From contig NZ_JAFEVZ010000012.1 of assembly GCF_022802975.1 (NCBI RefSeq), forward strand, positions 97,613 to 161,612: DNA of 64,000 nucleotides. The letters run 5' to 3'. Below are positions 7,901 to 16,301 of the stretch, piece after piece. Made by a program: the position numbers and the translations under genes. How positions within the stretch are numbered: position 1 is the stretch's first letter; each line of letters starts with the position of its first letter. The notes beneath the pieces were generated by a model, which saw only the letters and a program-made list of their open reading frames with translations, was not told where the DNA came from and ran no database searches. This DNA comes from Flavobacterium pectinovorum (GTDB lineage: Bacteria > Bacteroidota > Bacteroidia > Flavobacteriales > Flavobacteriaceae).

Positions 7901-8989
7901 TTGTCAAGTTCAAATAAACAGGCCGGCAGTTTAAACGAAAAGGCTGGAATTTCATCTCCCGAAATCACCAACGCATCGGCTATCAGCCAAATTAAAAACA
8001 AACGCAGACAACAGCCATCTGCTGACGAATTGATTTCAGGAATACTTTCCGGCAACCGAACAGCTCTAAGCCGTGCTATCACTTTAATCGAAAGCACAAA
8101 TCCAGAACATACTGAAAAAGCAAATGAAGTTATTAAAGGATGTCTGCCTCAAGCCAATAAATCCATCCGAATAGGAATTACAGGAGTTCCCGGAGTTGGA
8201 AAAAGCACTTTTATTGAGGCTTTTGGAACTTTCCTGACGCAATTAGGAAAAAAAGTTGCTGTACTTGCCGTTGATCCCAGCAGTTCACTTTCTCACGGCA
8301 GTATTTTAGGGGATAAAACCAGAATGGAAGAATTGGTAAAAGATGAAAACGCTTTTATCAGACCGAGTGCATCCGGCGAAACTTTAGGAGGTGTAGCAAG
8401 AAAAACACGTGAATCGATTATTCTTTGTGAAGCTGCAGGTTTTGATACTATTATTATTGAAACGGTTGGTGTTGGTCAAAGCGAAACAGCCGTTCACAGT
8501 ATGGTTGACTTTTTTCTTTTATTAAAAATTTCAGGTGCCGGTGATGAACTTCAGGGAATCAAACGCGGTATTATGGAAATGGCTGATGCAATTGTAATCA
8601 ACAAAGCTGACGGAGACAATATCAAAAAAGCAAACATGGCAAAAGTTGAATTTAATAGAGCCTTGCATTTATTTCCTTCCAAAAAAACAGCCTGGCAGCC
8701 AAAAGTTACAACTTGCAGTGCCATTACAAAAGAGGGTATTTCAGAAGTATGGGAAACAATTTCTGAATATTTTGAATTAACCGAACAAACCGGGTATTTT
8801 GGCGAAAAGCGAAAAGAACAGAATCAATTTTGGATGATGGAAACCATCAATGAACAGTTGAAATCAAATTTTTACAATCAGCCTGAAATTATTTCGCAGT
8901 TAGAGCAAATTAAAAAAGCGGTGCAAAATAATGAAATATCACCATTTGCAGCCGCTCAGTTATTATTGGACAAGTATAAAAAAATGTAA
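7901..8989 (+). CDS. meaB: Methylmalonyl-CoA mutase-associated GTPase MeaB
   Basis: A 362-residue G3E-family GTPase (ArgK/MeaB). Walker A is GVPGVGKST near residues 94-102, switch residues are ETVGVGQSE, and the guanine-specificity motif is NKADGDN. MeaB gates loading of intact adenosylcobalamin into methylmalonyl-CoA mutase and ejects damaged cofactor. The mutase genes are in this window at 47926-52000, about 39 kb away, so the helper is unlinked. The start is TTG: no ATG lies in frame between the preceding stop and the conserved domain. A TACTTTTA box at 7874 is a plausible -7 element. Confidence 0.93.
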   Translation: MSSSNKQAGSLNEKAGISSPEITNASAISQIKNKRRQQPSADELISGILSGNRTALSRAITLIESTNPEHTEKANEVIKGCLPQANKSIRIGITGVPGVGKSTFIEAFGTFLTQLGKKVAVLAVDPSSSLSHGSILGDKTRMEELVKDENAFIRPSASGETLGGVARKTRESIILCEAAGFDTIIIETVGVGQSETAVHSMVDFFLLLKISGAGDELQGIKRGIMEMADAIVINKADGDNIKKANMAKVEFNRALHLFPSKKTAWQPKVTTCSAITKEGISEVWETISEYFELTEQTGYFGEKRKEQNQFWMMETINEQLKSNFYNQPEIISQLEQIKKAVQNNEISPFAAAQLLLDKYKKM

Positions 8990-9024
8990 CCCTTTCTATT
9001 TTTAGTACAGAAAATTTTATTCTT

Positions 9025-9255
9025 TCAACGGATATTCCCTATTGAGTTTTTAGCTGTTTCATGTCTGGTTTTCAAACGTCTTTTATCTAATGCAACACCA
9101 GCTTGTGTCTGCGTTTCTAATTTACTTTTCAACTCTGAAGCCGAATTAGATTTAATTGTTTTTTCTTTTACACTTTTACTGTCCTGAGCATTTACATTTG
9201 TTAAGCAGCATAATACGAATGCTGTTGTAAAAATTGCTGTTTTAAAATTTTTCAT
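9025..9255 (-). CDS. Small secreted protein, shortened paralogue of the 9396-10184 product
   Basis: A 76-residue protein with an N-terminal signal peptide ending near NVNAQ (residue 24). Residues 1-34 closely match the N-terminus of the 262-residue neighbour, and the last 31 residues (ending KTRHETAKNSIGNIR) match that neighbour's last 31 (ending KTKHDTAKNSVGNIR). The neighbour's middle, about 190 residues, is absent. This looks like a tandem duplication followed by an internal in-frame deletion. No family is recognised and function is unknown. It is either a small functional peptide or a decaying copy. Confidence 0.7.
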   Translation of the reverse strand: MKNFKTAIFTTAFVLCCLTNVNAQDSKSVKEKTIKSNSASELKSKLETQTQAGVALDKRRLKTRHETAKNSIGNIR

Positions 9256-9346
9256 GTTGATTGAGTTTTAATATTTATAACAGATAAACCAACTTTGTTT
9301 TTTGTTACCCCTTTTGGCAAAAAAAAATCCTTTAAAAACAAAAAAA

Positions 9347-9377
9347 GCTGCAAAAAGTAAATAATACCTTTTGCAGC
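9347..9377 (-). terminator. terminator after the 9396-10184 gene
   Basis: GCTGCAAAAAG / CCTTTTGCAGC hairpin; on the minus strand it is followed by a run of T. It separates the two paralogues. Confidence 0.8.
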
Positions 9378-9395
9378 CTACACTATTAAGAATTT

Positions 9396-10184
9396 TTAAC
9401 GAATATTGCCAACTGAATTTTTAGCCGTATCGTGTTTGGTTTTCAAAACACCTTTTTCTATTGTAAAAGCCATTCTGACCTGAGTTTTCAAAGTATCTTT
9501 CAGACCTGAAGTTGCTTTTTCGACAACAACAAAACTCAATTCATATTCGCCATCTGCCAGGTCAAACACCGTTTCATTTTGGTTATCCTGAATCTTCAAA
9601 ATTTTATTTTCAGAACCGCCTGCTGCCTTTCCGGTACGAGCATAAGAAGCAGCTGCCGCTCCTCCTCCAGCTCCGGCTAAATTGCCAACGCTGGAAACCG
9701 CAGCCGAAACAATAGATCCGCCTGGCATGGCACCGCCCAGTAAAGAAGCTCCCTGTGAAACAGCGTTACCCGCCGCATGCAAACCCTGATTGACTTTTTC
9801 GCCAAATGTAGCAGATTCACTTTTGCTCAGTTCCTTTATACTTTTATTTACTGTATTCACTCTGTATCCTTCAGTAGAAGAAAATAAAACGATACATCCG
9901 CCTTCTACTAATGTTACATTTATTTTACCTGAATTTACTTTCTCTCCAAAAGTTGCTCCCTGAGTCTGTTTGCCAACCGTAACATTCATCGAAATCCTGT
10001 TTGGCATTCCGTTGTTTATACCGTTTATACTGCTTTTTTGTGCAGATACATCCAAAGTACTTTCTGAAACCGAACCGGAATTTATCGCTTGTTCTTTAAC
10101 AACTTTACCTTCCTGTGCTTTTACATTTGCAAAACAGCATATTAGGAATGCTGTTGTAAAAGTGATTGTTTTAAGATTTTTCAT
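9396..10184 (-). CDS. Secreted hypothetical protein with glycine-zipper-like segment
   Basis: A 262-residue protein with a signal peptide cut near NVKAQ (residue 24). The motif ATFGEKVN occurs twice, at residues 77-84 and 125-132. Residues about 138-185 are a Gly/Ala-rich stretch (GASLLGGAMPGG, AGAGGGAAAASY) resembling a glycine zipper, which could insert in or pack on a membrane. A beta-rich part (NETVFDLADGEYELSF) and the tail KTKHDTAKNSVGNIR follow. No family is recognised. The tail and signal peptide are shared with the 76-residue neighbour. Likely periplasmic or outer-membrane; function unknown. Confidence 0.75.
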   Translation of the reverse strand: MKNLKTITFTTAFLICCFANVKAQEGKVVKEQAINSGSVSESTLDVSAQKSSINGINNGMPNRISMNVTVGKQTQGATFGEKVNSGKINVTLVEGGCIVLFSSTEGYRVNTVNKSIKELSKSESATFGEKVNQGLHAAGNAVSQGASLLGGAMPGGSIVSAAVSSVGNLAGAGGGAAAASYARTGKAAGGSENKILKIQDNQNETVFDLADGEYELSFVVVEKATSGLKDTLKTQVRMAFTIEKGVLKTKHDTAKNSVGNIR

Positions 10185-10313
10185 ATCGATTTAGTTTTAA
10201 TCATTTATAAACAGATAAACAAAACTCATTTTTTGTTACCTCATTTTACTTGTAGGACAAACGAATTATAAGAAACTAAAAATCAAACCATTAAAGTTAC
10301 GACAATTTCATAT

Positions 10314-10497
10314 AAATTAACCCGTTGGGTAAAATTAAAATAATTGTCAGGCTGAGCGGAGTCGAAGCCCTTTAGCGCTTAAAAGCCTTCGACTCCGCTC
10401 AGGATGACATTAATTGCTTAAGTTATATAAAGATGTTTTTACTGCCGATTTATACTTTTTTAATGAAATCAATCAATTCCACCCAACGGGTTAAATT
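10314..10497. repeat. MITE/REP-like nested inverted repeat
   Basis: Outer arms 10314-10330 and 10481-10497 are inverted copies built on the near-palindrome ACCCAACGGGTT. Within them an unusually GC-rich palindrome at 10345-10409 has arms with the core GAGCGGAGTCGAAG / CTTCGACTCCGCTC and ends in TGTCA/TGACA. It contains no gene. It lies between divergently spaced minus-strand genes and accounts for most of the 413-base gap here. Confidence 0.8.
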
Positions 10498-10535
10498 ATG
10501 ATTCTGTTATTGTTTAAAATTCAGACACTAAAACA

Positions 10536-10576
10536 AAAAAGCTGCTAAAGAAGAAATTCATCTTTAGCAGCTTTTC
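10536..10576 (-). terminator. terminator after the phosphoglycerol transferase gene
   Basis: Stem AAAAGCTGCTAAAG / CTTTAGCAGCTTTT with a short loop; the minus strand continues into a T-run. It is 22 bases past the stop. Confidence 0.85.
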
Positions 10577-10597
10577 ATTATCAAAATGAGTTACAAA

Positions 10598-12538
10598 TTA
10601 TTTTTTTGTATCTCTCAGCTTATATTTATTTTCCTTATACAAATTACCCGCAGTTATAACATGTGCCAAAGCATCTTTTGCTAATTCTTCGTTTAATTTT
10701 ACAGGAATCAAAGTAGTGTCATTTTTGATTTCAAATTGTAGCGGTTTCAAATTTGGCTGCATAATTACAACCTGATTTTCGACCCTGAATGCATTGATAT
10801 CATTAAATTGCATAATAGATCTTCCTTGCGTTTTTGGATCTAATTTATTCAAATTTCGTCCTACCATTGGCGTTTCAAACGAAAGTCCCAAATAACTCAA
10901 TAAGGTTGGCGGTATATCAATCTGACTCGCTAATTTACTGTACGAAACTCCTTTTGGTACTCCCGGTCCCATGATTAAAGCAGGAATATGAAACTTATTG
11001 ATTGGCACTAAGTTCTTTCCGTATGTTCTTGTATTGTGATCGGCAATAACGATAAAAATAGTGTTTTTGAAATAGGCTTCTTTTTTAGCCATTTCGAAGA
11101 ACTTTCCAATCGAAAAATCGGCATATTTCATCGCATTGTTAACCGTTGCCGGCTTCTTGTCATAAGGTTTGATTCTTCCGGCAGGATATTCAAATGGTTC
11201 ATGATTGGATGTTGAAAACATCAAAGAAAAGAAAGGTTTATCTCCTTTTGATTTAAAATAATTGTTGGCTTTGGTAACTAAATCTTCATCAGAATATCCC
11301 CAGGTTCCCTTAAAAGCATATTTATTTCCGTCTGACTCAAAATCGGTTTGGTCTACGATATCTGTAAAACCATTTCCGTTGAAAAACGAAGCCATATTAT
11401 CAAAATTGGCCATTCCTCCGTAAATGAAACTGGTATCATATCCTTTGTGCTTTAAGGCATCGGCAAGTGTAAAAAATCCTTGTTGGGAATTTCCTAACTT
11501 CACTACACTTTCTGACGGAGAAGGTAAAAACCCGGTAACAACCGCTTCAATTCCGCGAACGCTTCGGGTTCCTGTGCAATATAAATTGGTAAACAACAAA
11601 CCTTCTTTCGACAATTTATCAAACTCCGGCGTTAAAGGTTTACCGCCAAGGATTCCAACATATTCTGCTCCTAAACTTTCCTGAAGAAATATAACCAGAT
11701 TATAAGGTTTCTTCAAAACAGAATCCGGCTGCTGCACATGCAGAAACGGAATCTCAGCATCAGTAAAATCATTCGGACCTGTAATCATGTATTTCTTTAC
11801 ACGGGCAATAGCTTCTGCTTCATCCATTTTACCATACATCTTGGTGTTTCCTTCGTTTTTAATCGAATAAGCGGCAAAAGCAACGGTGTAAAAAGAATTT
11901 AAACCTAAAGTATTCGTTAATTGATCTGTAGAAAAAACAGCATTACTCGCATTAATTGGACGTTTAGAAGTCAGACTTGAACGAGCACCAAAAAACAATA
12001 AAAACGCCACTAACGGAAAAACCATTAATTTGAATTTATATTCTGTACTTATTGTGTGAAAATACTTTTTCCCTTTTTTAAAAGCCAAATAAATAACCAC
12101 TCCTAAAATAAGGAAAGTAACTATAATCGAAGTCAGGTAACTTTTTAAAAGCATTCCGACAACTTCCTTTGGATAAATAAGGTAATCAAGGAAAATCTTA
12201 TTCGGACGGGTGTCGTATTGTTTTACAAAATCCGGTGAAGCCAATTCTACAAAAAGAATCAAAAACAGGAATATAAAACTATAAATTACCAAAAATGAAT
12301 TGGTAAACTTCAGCCATTTATTAGGAAAAAAAGTAATTAAAACAGCTGGAAGAAACGATAGATAACACAGTAATATCAGATCCATTCGAAGACCGATTGG
12401 AAAAATATACCAGAAATTGGGTGTTTCGACTACTCTGTCTTTAAAAATAAAAAATAAAAATATTCTACTTAAAGTAGTGATTAGCAATCCGATTAAAATA
12501 AAATTTAAAACGGGTTTTAAAAAACGTAAATTTTTCAT
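10598..12538 (-). CDS. LTA synthase-like sulfatase-fold phosphoglycerol transferase
   Basis: A 646-residue inner-membrane enzyme. About five hydrophobic segments fill residues 1-180, and an alkaline-phosphatase-superfamily domain facing the periplasm covers about 255-590. Metal and nucleophile sites are seen in VIFLQESLGAEY (Glu), CTGTRSVRGIEAV (nucleophilic Thr) and FIVIADHNTRTYG (Asp-His). The family moves glycerol-phosphate or phosphoethanolamine groups from lipid donors. In a Gram-negative cell the acceptor would be a periplasmic glycan or lipid, not lipoteichoic acid; this is inference. The 75-residue gene lies just upstream on the same strand and may be co-transcribed. Confidence 0.88.
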   Translation of the reverse strand: MKNLRFLKPVLNFILIGLLITTLSRIFLFFIFKDRVVETPNFWYIFPIGLRMDLILLCYLSFLPAVLITFFPNKWLKFTNSFLVIYSFIFLFLILFVELASPDFVKQYDTRPNKIFLDYLIYPKEVVGMLLKSYLTSIIVTFLILGVVIYLAFKKGKKYFHTISTEYKFKLMVFPLVAFLLFFGARSSLTSKRPINASNAVFSTDQLTNTLGLNSFYTVAFAAYSIKNEGNTKMYGKMDEAEAIARVKKYMITGPNDFTDAEIPFLHVQQPDSVLKKPYNLVIFLQESLGAEYVGILGGKPLTPEFDKLSKEGLLFTNLYCTGTRSVRGIEAVVTGFLPSPSESVVKLGNSQQGFFTLADALKHKGYDTSFIYGGMANFDNMASFFNGNGFTDIVDQTDFESDGNKYAFKGTWGYSDEDLVTKANNYFKSKGDKPFFSLMFSTSNHEPFEYPAGRIKPYDKKPATVNNAMKYADFSIGKFFEMAKKEAYFKNTIFIVIADHNTRTYGKNLVPINKFHIPALIMGPGVPKGVSYSKLASQIDIPPTLLSYLGLSFETPMVGRNLNKLDPKTQGRSIMQFNDINAFRVENQVVIMQPNLKPLQFEIKNDTTLIPVKLNEELAKDALAHVITAGNLYKENKYKLRDTKK

Positions 12539-12567
12539 TGGAAAATTTTGGAATGGTACATGGGTAC

Positions 12568-12587
12568 AGACGCACGGCCGTGCGTCT
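12568..12587. repeat. 20-bp perfect GC-rich palindrome
   Basis: A perfect palindrome with centre CACGGCCGTG and ends AGACG/CGTCT abuts the stop codon of the 75-residue gene. A degenerate relative (AGACACACTGCTGTGC followed by CTCTA) is at 17304. It is far richer in GC than its surroundings and resembles dispersed palindromes seen in other Bacteroidetes. Confidence 0.75.
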
Positions 12588-12815
12588 CTATTCTTCGTAA
12601 CGATTTATTTCTCTGTCGTAAAACTCATTTGCCTTTTCAATTAAACCTTCCATTTCTGCATTTAATTCGGCTTCATCTAGATCTTCGGCTTCTTCCAGAA
12701 ACTCAACCTCATCATCTTTTAAATTGATAATGAATCGAGGGTAATCAAGGTGAATGATGAAAATATCATCCGGAAAATCAGTATTATCTCCAAGTAAAAA
12801 TTTAGGTAATTCCAT
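12588..12815 (-). CDS. Small acidic hypothetical protein
   Basis: A 75-residue, strongly acidic cytosolic protein. The N-terminal half (PKFLLGDNTDFPDDIFIIHLDYPRF) is beta-like and the C-terminal half (EEAEDLDEAELNAEMEGLIE) is probably helical. There is no signal peptide or membrane segment. I do not recognise a domain. It lies 50 bases upstream of the phosphoglycerol transferase gene on the same strand, separated by a GC-rich palindrome, and 43 bases downstream of the MATE gene, so it may be part of a short operon. The coding reading is supported by even codon use and a clean ATG. Confidence 0.75.
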   Translation of the reverse strand: MELPKFLLGDNTDFPDDIFIIHLDYPRFIINLKDDEVEFLEEAEDLDEAELNAEMEGLIEKANEFYDREINRYEE

Positions 12816-12857
12816 GTTCAGTGTATTTTTTATGGCTCAAATTTAGGTATTTGAAAC

Positions 12858-14228
12858 TTAATTATTGATTAATTTTTTGGTTAAGTAATGAAAACGAAGG
12901 TAGAGAAATAAAGCCGCAGCGGTCAATCCTGCCAAAAGCCCAATCCACACCCCTTCCGCTTTTAATGCTGTGTATTCTCCTAAATAATACGAAATTGGAA
13001 AACCAATTATCCAATATGCTACAAAGGTAATGTACATGGGGATTTTTACGTCCTGTAAACCTCGCAAGGCACCTAAGACTACAACCTGAATTCCGTCAGA
13101 GATTTGAAAAACAGCAGCAATAAGCAATAGTTTTGAAGCGATTTCAATTACTTCTGTATTGTCTGAGATTTGTATTGTATTTTCCATATTTAGAAAGATA
13201 TATGGCAGAAATTGATGAAAGACTACAAATAAAACTGCAAAAACAGTTTCTATGATGATGGCCAATAAAAAAATGGAACGCGCCACAACTATTAATTTTT
13301 TATAATCCTGCAATCCTCTTTGATTACTTACCCTAATCATAGAAGTAACACTTAGTCCCATAGCAAACATAAAAGTCATCGAAGCCAGACTCAAAGCTAT
13401 TTGATTGGCTGCCTGACTCGTTTTTCCGATATTTCCGCAAAGCCAGATCGATGCCGTAAACAATACCACTTCAAAAAGCATTTGCATGGCCGAAGGAAAA
13501 CCAATACTTATTATTTTTTTTATGGTTTCTTTTTTGATTTCGTCAAAACTGAAATTATTAAAAAAACGTTTTAAATCATTTCTTCTTGACAACATAATAT
13601 GCATGAACATTACCAAAAATATCCTTGAAATTACAGTTCCTAAAGCCGCACCAATGATTCCCATTTTAGGAAAAAACCATATTCCATAAATCAACATATA
13701 ATTAATTCCTACGTGCAACACATTTGCCATAATCATAGCATACATCGAATATTTAGTCAGTGACAATCCGTCTGCAAATTGTTTGTATCCCTGGTACATA
13801 ATTAGCGGAATCAATGAAAAAGCAACCCAATCAAGATACGGTTTTGCAAGTGTTATTACCTCTTCCGGCTGTTGCAGCATTTCCATTATTGGCTTTGCCA
13901 AAACGATGACTCCAAAGAGAAACAATCCTAAAATGGTACACAAAAACAATCCATGATGAAAGGCAGAACGAATTTTACTATCATTTTTCTCAGCATCGCC
14001 TTCGGCTACAATTGGAGTAATAGCCGTAGAAAACCCAATTCCCAGCGACATTGCAATAAAAATCATGCTATTTCCCAAAGAAACAGCTGCCAGTTCGGTA
14101 CTTCCTAATTTACCGACCATTATATTATCGACTATACCTATTAATGTATGACCAACCATTCCTAAAATAACAGGATAGGCCAGTCTTAAATTGTATGAAA
14201 ACTCTTTTGTGTACTGCTTTAAATTCAC
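12858..14228 (-). CDS. MATE family efflux transporter
   Basis: A 456-residue inner-membrane antiporter with twelve hydrophobic segments in two six-helix halves. MATE features include VILGMVGHTLIGIVDNIMVGKLGSTELAAVSLG at the start and, in the second half, GFPSAMQMLFEVVLFTASIWLCGNIG. NorM-like proteins export cationic drugs and dyes in exchange for Na+ or H+. The substrate is not readable here. It is transcribed away from the beta-barrel gene. Confidence 0.93.
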   Translation of the reverse strand: MNLKQYTKEFSYNLRLAYPVILGMVGHTLIGIVDNIMVGKLGSTELAAVSLGNSMIFIAMSLGIGFSTAITPIVAEGDAEKNDSKIRSAFHHGLFLCTILGLFLFGVIVLAKPIMEMLQQPEEVITLAKPYLDWVAFSLIPLIMYQGYKQFADGLSLTKYSMYAMIMANVLHVGINYMLIYGIWFFPKMGIIGAALGTVISRIFLVMFMHIMLSRRNDLKRFFNNFSFDEIKKETIKKIISIGFPSAMQMLFEVVLFTASIWLCGNIGKTSQAANQIALSLASMTFMFAMGLSVTSMIRVSNQRGLQDYKKLIVVARSIFLLAIIIETVFAVLFVVFHQFLPYIFLNMENTIQISDNTEVIEIASKLLLIAAVFQISDGIQVVVLGALRGLQDVKIPMYITFVAYWIIGFPISYYLGEYTALKAEGVWIGLLAGLTAAALFLYLRFHYLTKKLINN

Positions 14229-14548
14229 TTTTATTCTTTTTAGTCGGCAAAGATAATCAGTTGCTTTGGATTCTTTATAAATATTGAACTTTAATAGATT
14301 TCTTTAATAAAAAGAAATAAAATACTTACATCATTTTAACATCTTAATCAAATCTTAAACATAAAACGAATTCGAAATGTTTTTTATTTTTAAGCTACAA
14401 TTCCAGTAAAAACAACGGATTACAGCTTTTTCCAAACAGTTAGAATTTTAACAATATTCACATTATGTAACGAATCTCAAAAATTATATAACGGTATAGC
14501 AACACCTCAAAACTAATTTTACAGCATAGTAATTAAAAAAATACAAGC
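14229..14548. other. gene-free divergent spacer
   Basis: A 320-base AT-rich region between the divergent MATE and beta-barrel genes. I see no convincing open reading frame, hairpin or repeat, and no clear TAnnTTTG box; it presumably carries both promoters. Confidence 0.6.
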
Positions 14549-15067
14549 ATGAAAAATTTACAAAACCTCCGAATTCTATTTTTTGCAGCAATTGCAATGA
14601 TGTACACGACAACTTCAACTGCACAGCAGAATGATGAAATACAAAATTATGATCAAAAATTTAAATTAGGTTTTGGTGTGAGCGGCGGACTTCCGACTGA
14701 CGGAGATGACTACGATTGGGCACTTGGCGGCGATGTAAGACTTCAATATGATTTATCAAAAAGAACCTCTCTAACCTTAACAACAGGTTTTACCAATTTA
14801 TTTGTTGGCAATGACATTCCTGATTTAGGTTTTATTCCTGCAAAAGCCGGTTTTAAAGCATTTGTTTGGGAAGACCAATTTTATGTTATGGGAGAAGTGG
14901 GTGCCGGTTTTGCTGTAACAAACGGATATAATGAAACCTCGCTTTTATGGGCACCAAGTATTGGATACGCTACAAAACACTTAGACATTAGCGTACGATA
15001 TGAAGATTATGACAAATTCAACACCAACCAGATAGCGCTTCGTCTAGCATACGGTTTTGAATTGTAA
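14549..15067 (+). CDS. Small outer-membrane beta-barrel protein
   Basis: A 172-residue protein with a signal peptide ending at STAQQ (about residue 26). The mature part is a series of amphipathic strands with alternating aromatic residues (KFKLGFGVSGGLP, DVRLQYDLSKRTSLTLTTG, QFYVMGEVGAGFAVT, HLDISVRYEDYD), and the chain ends in ALRLAYGFEL, a typical barrel-closing strand. About eight strands fit the length. It is probably an OmpA-barrel-like or OMP_b-brl protein of unknown role. It stands alone and has its own terminator. Confidence 0.8.
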   Translation: MKNLQNLRILFFAAIAMMYTTTSTAQQNDEIQNYDQKFKLGFGVSGGLPTDGDDYDWALGGDVRLQYDLSKRTSLTLTTGFTNLFVGNDIPDLGFIPAKAGFKAFVWEDQFYVMGEVGAGFAVTNGYNETSLLWAPSIGYATKHLDISVRYEDYDKFNTNQIALRLAYGFEL

Positions 15068-15101
15068 AAGCTAAATTCAAGTTTATTTTTATTTTTTTGG
15101 T

Positions 15102-15142
15102 AAAACCCGATGGATTGTCACAAATCTGTCGGGTTTAGTTTT
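15102..15142 (+). terminator. terminator after beta-barrel gene
   Basis: Imperfect hairpin AACCCGATGGATT / AAATCTGTCGGGTT followed by TTTTTT, 35 bases past the stop. Confidence 0.75.
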
Positions 15143-15216
15143 TTACATTTTATATCAGAAAGAGCATTAAAACAACACCAATTTGTAATTATCCCATTTT
15201 CTAATTATCTAATTTT

Positions 15217-16095
15217 CTAATTCCCTCCCAGCTCCTTTTTATACATTTCAATATTCGCTTTAATTTTATCGTCGAGTTCCGGTTCTTTAATATCCGTATG
15301 TTTTTGCATTTCTTCCCAAATAATTTTAGCGACGATATAACGGGCCATTTCTTTATCATCTGCAGGAATTACGTACCAGGGTGCATAATCTGTCGAAGTT
15401 TTATTAATGGCTTCTTCATAATATTTTTGGTATTCATCCCAATGCTCACGCTCTTTTAGATCTCCCGGCGAAAATTTCCAATTATGTTTTCCTTCTTCCA
15501 GGCGACGCAACAAACGCTCTCTTTGCTCCTCTTTACTTAAGTGCAGAAAAAACTTCATTACGATAGTTCCGTTTTCAGCAATATGTTTTTCAAAATTATT
15601 GATTTGTTTTATTCTTTTTTTCCAGAACTTCGGTGTAATATCTTCAACCGAATTGATTCCGGGTAAATTCTCTCCCAAAACATACTCAGGATGCACACGC
15701 GTTACCAAAACATTCTCGTAATGCGTTCGGTTAAAAATCGCAAACTTCCCTTTTTCCGGCAAAGCAATATAATGCCTCCACAAATAATCATGCTCCAACT
15801 CGGTCGAATTAGGTGTTTTAAAGCTGTGAACCACAACTCCACGCGGATTAAATTCCTTAAAAACTTCCCGAATCAAACTGTCTTTTCCGGACGTATCCAT
15901 TCCTTGCAGGCAAATCAAAACGCCATATTTATTGTGCGAATACATTACATCCTGCAAATCACTCAGTTTCTCCTGAACTTTATCCAGTTTCTCCTCTTTT
16001 TCTTCATCATCAGCTTTCACTTTCAACAAAGTCGGAATCTTTGACAACTTTATTTTATCTGTAACTTTAAAATCATTCGAATCTATTGATTTCAT
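15217..16095 (-). CDS. Polyphosphate kinase 2 family protein
   Basis: A 292-residue cytosolic kinase. Walker A is GMDTSGKDS near residue 65-73. The segment FAIFNRTHYENVLVTRVHPE carries the Walker B/DRS-equivalent region, and the lid helix with RLEEGKHNWKFSPGDLKER follows. PPK2 enzymes use inorganic polyphosphate to phosphorylate nucleotides: class I acts on NDPs, class II on NMPs and class III on both. The length and FNRTHYE motif resemble the class III enzymes described from Cytophaga, but the class is inferred. It is a single gene divergent from the 16302 gene. Confidence 0.9.
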   Translation of the reverse strand: MKSIDSNDFKVTDKIKLSKIPTLLKVKADDEEKEEKLDKVQEKLSDLQDVMYSHNKYGVLICLQGMDTSGKDSLIREVFKEFNPRGVVVHSFKTPNSTELEHDYLWRHYIALPEKGKFAIFNRTHYENVLVTRVHPEYVLGENLPGINSVEDITPKFWKKRIKQINNFEKHIAENGTIVMKFFLHLSKEEQRERLLRRLEEGKHNWKFSPGDLKEREHWDEYQKYYEEAINKTSTDYAPWYVIPADDKEMARYIVAKIIWEEMQKHTDIKEPELDDKIKANIEMYKKELGGN

Positions 16096-16144
16096 ATCAT
16101 TTTCATTTTTTATATTATAAATATACTATTTTTACGAAGCATAT

Positions 16145-16277
16145 TCCTGCTATTCATTACAATACTTTTTCAATAAATTGTTTTTCCTAAGCCATAACAA
16201 AGCTTCCGCTGGTCGCTTTGTTCTGTCAGGAAAAATTCAATTTCTTCTCAAAGTATTTTCATTGCTATCAGGGCTAG
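16145..16277 (+). ncRNA. structured intergenic element, copy A (candidate Flavo-1 RNA)
   Basis: It begins CCTGCTAT and ends TGCTATCAGGGCTA. The closing pairs are CCTG (16146-16149) with CAGG (16269-16272). Inside, AATACTTT pairs with AAAGTATT, TTTTTCC with GGAAAAA, and AACAAAGC with GCTTTGTT. Copies B and C have CCCG...CGGG at the same place, so the U-A here replaces a C-G pair. It ends 24 bases before the next gene. Strand and function are inferred. Confidence 0.5.
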
Positions 16278-16301
16278 GCATTGGTTTTTAAAACAACATT
16301 C

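Noticed and set aside
8978..9060. Operon of meaB with downstream genes
   Set aside because: The following genes are on the opposite strand.
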